From an uncultured Dehalococcoidia bacterium (GTDB taxonomy: Bacteria; Chloroflexota; Dehalococcoidia; Lucifugimonadales; Lucifugimonadaceae): 64,000 bases of DNA. A program made the position numbers and the translations under genes. Below the pieces are notes generated by a model. That model did not search any database, was not told where the DNA came from, and was given only the letters and a program-made list of their open reading frames with translations. Below, one piece after another: positions 61,464 to 64,000 of the stretch. The DNA lies in the NCBI GenBank assembly GCA_958295935.1, contig OY282385.1, positions 124,001 through 188,000 of the forward strand. Reading direction: 5' to 3'. Each line of letters starts with the position of its first letter. Within the stretch, counting starts at the first letter, position 1.

Positions 61464-62381
61464 ATGCGAAGATTCATAGTCCGCAGGCTGGTATACGGCG
61501 TCGTTGTGATATGGCTCGTCAGCTTCCTCATCTTCGCCCTCTCCAGAATGGCCGGCGACCCGCGGCAGTTCTTCGTGGACGAGTACACCACCGCCGAATC
61601 TTATGAGGCTATGGGAAGGGCAATGGGCCTCGACAGGCCCCTTGTCGTCCAGTACGGACTCTGGTTCGGAAATGCCCTCACCGGAGACTTTGGACGATCC
61701 CTATACACCCGGGTTTCCGCTCTCGACAGCATCCTCGAGCGAATGCCCGCCACTCTTCAGTTGACCGCAGGCGCCTTCATATTCGCCTTGATAACCGGCA
61801 TCCCCCTCGGAGTGCTCTCCGCCGTCAGACGAGGAACCTTCTGGGACTACTTTGGACGCACGTTTGCCCTGTACGGGCAGGCCTTGCCAGGATTCTGGCT
61901 CGGAGTCATGCTCGTACTTATCATAAGCGTACAGTTCAAGCTGCTGCCCACCTCTGGCAAAGGCGACTGGACGCATTACGTGCTGCCCGCAGTCACCTTG
62001 GGATGGGGCTCGGCAGCTGCATTCGTTCGACTCACCCGCTCCGCGATGCTCGAAATACTCGACTCGGAGTTCGTAAAGTTCGCACGAGCCAAGGGCGTCG
62101 CAAACCAGAAGATCATATGGAAGCATTCCTTCAGAAACGCACTCATCGCACCCCTCACCTTCTCAGGCATTCTGCTCGCCGCCTTCCTTACTGGCGCCGT
62201 CGTCACGGAGAAAGTCTTCGCCTGGCCGGGCATGGGAAGCCTGGCCGTACAATCCGTCATCAACAACGACTTCCCCGTCATGACCGGATCCGTCATGATC
62301 TTTGCCGGTTTCTTCGTCGGCGCAAACTTCGTAGTCGACATTCTCTACGCGGTTATAGATCCGCGCATCAAGTACGAATAG
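61464..62381 (+). CDS. ABC transporter permease, DppB-like
   Basis: 305 residues, six membrane helices. It starts MRRFIVRRLVYGVVVIWLVS, a typical opening for DppB/OppB permeases, and has the FGRSLYTRVSALDSILERMP loop. The cytoplasmic EAA-like loop is in the FARAKGVANQKIIWKHSFRN segment, which contacts the ATPase. It forms a heterodimer with the next gene product. The ATPase subunits are not in this window. Confidence 0.93.
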   Translation: MRRFIVRRLVYGVVVIWLVSFLIFALSRMAGDPRQFFVDEYTTAESYEAMGRAMGLDRPLVVQYGLWFGNALTGDFGRSLYTRVSALDSILERMPATLQLTAGAFIFALITGIPLGVLSAVRRGTFWDYFGRTFALYGQALPGFWLGVMLVLIISVQFKLLPTSGKGDWTHYVLPAVTLGWGSAAAFVRLTRSAMLEILDSEFVKFARAKGVANQKIIWKHSFRNALIAPLTFSGILLAAFLTGAVVTEKVFAWPGMGSLAVQSVINNDFPVMTGSVMIFAGFFVGANFVVDILYAVIDPRIKYE

Positions 62382-62387
62382 ACCCCG

Positions 62388-63317
62388 ATGGACATCACCG
62401 AAAATACTGCAACTGCAACACCGCGGCGAATATCCGGGCAGACGCTTTGGAAGCAGACTTGGAGAATAGCTCGCACATGGCCGCTCATTCCCCTCATCAT
62501 CATCGGCCTTCTCGTAAGCTCCGCCGTCTTTGCTCCCCTCATAGCGAATAAAGAGGCCGAGAGGGGAGACATCTTCTTCAAGAACATCCCACCCATCTGG
62601 TACACCGAGTATTACGCGCAAAACCCGGATGACCCCAAATTCATTCTCGGCGCAGATGCACTGGGACGGGACGTTTTCAGCAGGGTCGTATACGGCAGCC
62701 GAATCTCCATCACCATCGCCGGAATTGTTCTCTCGGCAGGCGCAATCGGTGGAACCATCATCGGCCTCGTCGCAGGCTACTTCGGAAGAAACATCGACGA
62801 ATTGCTCATGCGCTTTGTGGATCTCACCTTCGCCGTGCCCTTCATCCTGGTCGCATTGGTGGTTGTTATCGTCTTTGGGCAAAGCCTGACGATAATCATC
62901 GTCCTGCTCATAGCCTTCAGCTGGGGCGTCTTTGCAAGGCAGGTAAGGGGTGAAACCTTGGTCCTAAGAGAGCAGGACTACGTTTCCATGGCAAAGGTCG
63001 TAGGAGCATCGCCTGTATATATTCTCTACAGGCATCTGTTCCCAGGCGTTTTCAACACCCTCATGGTCGTAGCCAGTCTGAGAGTAGGTACGCTGATACT
63101 GGCGGAGTCCGTGCTCAGCTACCTCGGCGTCGGCGTGCCCCCTCCCACGCCCGCCTGGGGCGCCATGGTCTCCGATGGCCGAGACTACATAGCCACGGCA
63201 TGGTGGAGCACCTTCTTCCCAGGCCTGGCCATCTTCCTGACCGTGCTGGCCTTCAATTTCCTGGGCGACTGGCTGAGGGACAGGCTCGACCCGCGGCTGC
63301 GGCAACTGGCGGACTGA
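62388..63317 (+). CDS. ABC transporter permease, DppC-like
   Basis: 309 residues, six membrane helices, beginning six bases after the DppB-like stop. The N-terminal region has FAPLIANKEAERG followed by FILGADALGRDVFSRVVYGS, the DppC/OppC signature, and the EAA-like loop is VSMAKVVGASPVYILYRHLF. The C terminus is the soluble tail WLRDRLDPRLRQ. It works with the DppB-like protein and the binding protein upstream. Confidence 0.93.
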   Translation: MDITENTATATPRRISGQTLWKQTWRIARTWPLIPLIIIGLLVSSAVFAPLIANKEAERGDIFFKNIPPIWYTEYYAQNPDDPKFILGADALGRDVFSRVVYGSRISITIAGIVLSAGAIGGTIIGLVAGYFGRNIDELLMRFVDLTFAVPFILVALVVVIVFGQSLTIIIVLLIAFSWGVFARQVRGETLVLREQDYVSMAKVVGASPVYILYRHLFPGVFNTLMVVASLRVGTLILAESVLSYLGVGVPPPTPAWGAMVSDGRDYIATAWWSTFFPGLAIFLTVLAFNFLGDWLRDRLDPRLRQLAD

Positions 63318-63391
63318 GGCCCCCACCACTGGCCGAGCCCCATGCCTGCGCCCTTGAGCCTGCCGTCGAGCGGAGTGCAGGACATAGGTAG

Positions 63392-64000
63392 ATGCGAAAC
63401 CACCACGTAGCCTTGCCGCTCCTTCACCTGCTCATTGGTGCAGCGGCGGCGCTGCTGCTGACCGCGGCATGCAGGTCCGCCGGCCCCGAATCTCCCACTC
63501 CCCAACCGGCTGAGATCCGCCAAGCCGATGAAAGCCCCGCCGTAGCCTTTTCGGGAAGCGGACGCCTTGCCGACGTAACCCCCTTCGAGGACATAGCCGT
63601 ATCTGCGCTGGGCGCCGACGCCTTCGTTGACAACTGGTTCCCGGGCATAGCGCTGTTCGACTACGACCGAGACGGCGATATCGACATATACGTGTCATCC
63701 GCGGAAGATGCCTCACCCAGGGGACAGGCGCGGGGCGGCCCCAACCTGCTGCTGAGGAACGACGGAGATGAAACCTTCACGGAGGTCGCCGAAACCGCCG
63801 GCGTAGATATCCCCAAGGCCAACAGCTCAGGAGTCGCAGCATGCGACCTCGACAACGACGGCTACCAGGACCTATACGTAGCCTCATACGGGCGTATCGG
63901 AGACGACCTCGACTACCGGTCCGTAGATGAAACCCCCGGCCTGCGCGATGCAGTCATGGACCACCTCTTCCGAAACCGCGGGGACGGTACATTCGAGGAC
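63392..64000 (+). CDS. FG-GAP/VCBS repeat lipoprotein (3' truncated by window edge)
   Basis: At least 203 residues. A lipobox LLTAAC (Cys27) and a Pro/Ser linker precede calcium-binding-like repeats: FDYDRDGDIDIYVSS and CDLDNDGYQDLYVAS, as in ASPIC/UnbV and integrin-alpha-like propellers. The protein is exported and lipid-anchored. It begins 74 bp after the permease gene and may be part of the same unit. Its length beyond the window and its function are unknown. Confidence 0.88.
   Translation, partial: MRNHHVALPLLHLLIGAAAALLLTAACRSAGPESPTPQPAEIRQADESPAVAFSGSGRLADVTPFEDIAVSALGADAFVDNWFPGIALFDYDRDGDIDIYVSSAEDASPRGQARGGPNLLLRNDGDETFTEVAETAGVDIPKANSSGVAACDLDNDGYQDLYVASYGRIGDDLDYRSVDETPGLRDAVMDHLFRNRGDGTFED

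Overview
The window is a GC-rich bacterial chromosome segment. Its protein families point to the Chloroflexota, most plausibly a Dehalococcoidia/SAR202-like lineage. The markers are a YYY-type (DUF2298) membrane protein next to a GT39-like TIGR03663-type protein, DUF3179 lipoproteins, lipoproteins with Thr/Ala/Pro-rich linkers, and many SDR, flavin, PLP and MFS enzymes of scavenging catabolism. No phage, IS element or CRISPR array was seen.

The strongest observation is selenocysteine. Two unrelated thiol-type proteins are each interrupted by one in-frame TGA exactly where the family has a redox-motif cysteine: a DUF3179 protein (TGA 700-702, giving a U-T-L-C motif) and a DsbA-like protein (TGA 24807-24809, giving U-P-W-V). 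Each TGA is followed by a hairpin that fits the bacterial SECIS rules. The apical loops start U-G-U and lie 22 and 20 nt downstream. The DsbA case belongs to a known selenoprotein family; I do not know of a described DUF3179 selenoprotein. A second DUF3179 paralogue (57719-59248) has Ser and Asn where the first has Sec and Cys.

Layout. 1-5.5 kb: DUF3179 selenoprotein, lepA, MFS exporter, galU. 5.6-8.1 kb: a large Bacillus-type SRP RNA, then rsmA-ispE and a small membrane protein. 8.2-10 kb: two SDRs with an unusual enlarged nucleotide loop. 10.2-16.8 kb: a methyltransferase fused to a nuclease-like domain with a duplicated scar at its 5' end, a CehA/McbA-type metallohydrolase coupled to an MFS carrier, and a peroxiredoxin. 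17-19.5 kb: lipoprotein, MOSC protein, ketopantoate-reductase-like protein and a 65-bp tandem repeat. 19.5-27.1 kb: nucleic-acid housekeeping (dinG-like, ogg-like, cca, rnc, ftsY) with the DsbA selenoprotein between cca and rnc. 27.1-34.9 kb: five overlapping or closely spaced membrane/glycolipid-type genes. 35-37.4 kb: SDR, a Panacea-antitoxin/RelE-like toxin pair, and a direct repeat. 37.4-54.2 kb: metabolic and metal genes (CDF transporter, two SelA-fold PLP enzymes that are probably not SelA, split Mrp/DUF59 iron-sulfur factors, PhyH, FAD oxidase, class III aminotransferase, NHL protein, zinc ADH, ThDP decarboxylase). 54.4 kb: tRNA-Arg(TCT). 54.6-64 kb: glycosidase-like protein, two paralogous lipoproteins, the DUF3179 paralogue, and an ABC peptide-type importer (binding protein, terminator, two permeases) with a consensus promoter, ending in a truncated FG-GAP lipoprotein.

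Many genes are translationally coupled by ATGA, GTGA or TTTGA overlaps, and TTG, GTG and even CTG starts are common. Most functions are family-level inferences. No selA/selB/selC/selD was found in the window, so the selenocysteine claim depends on genes elsewhere.
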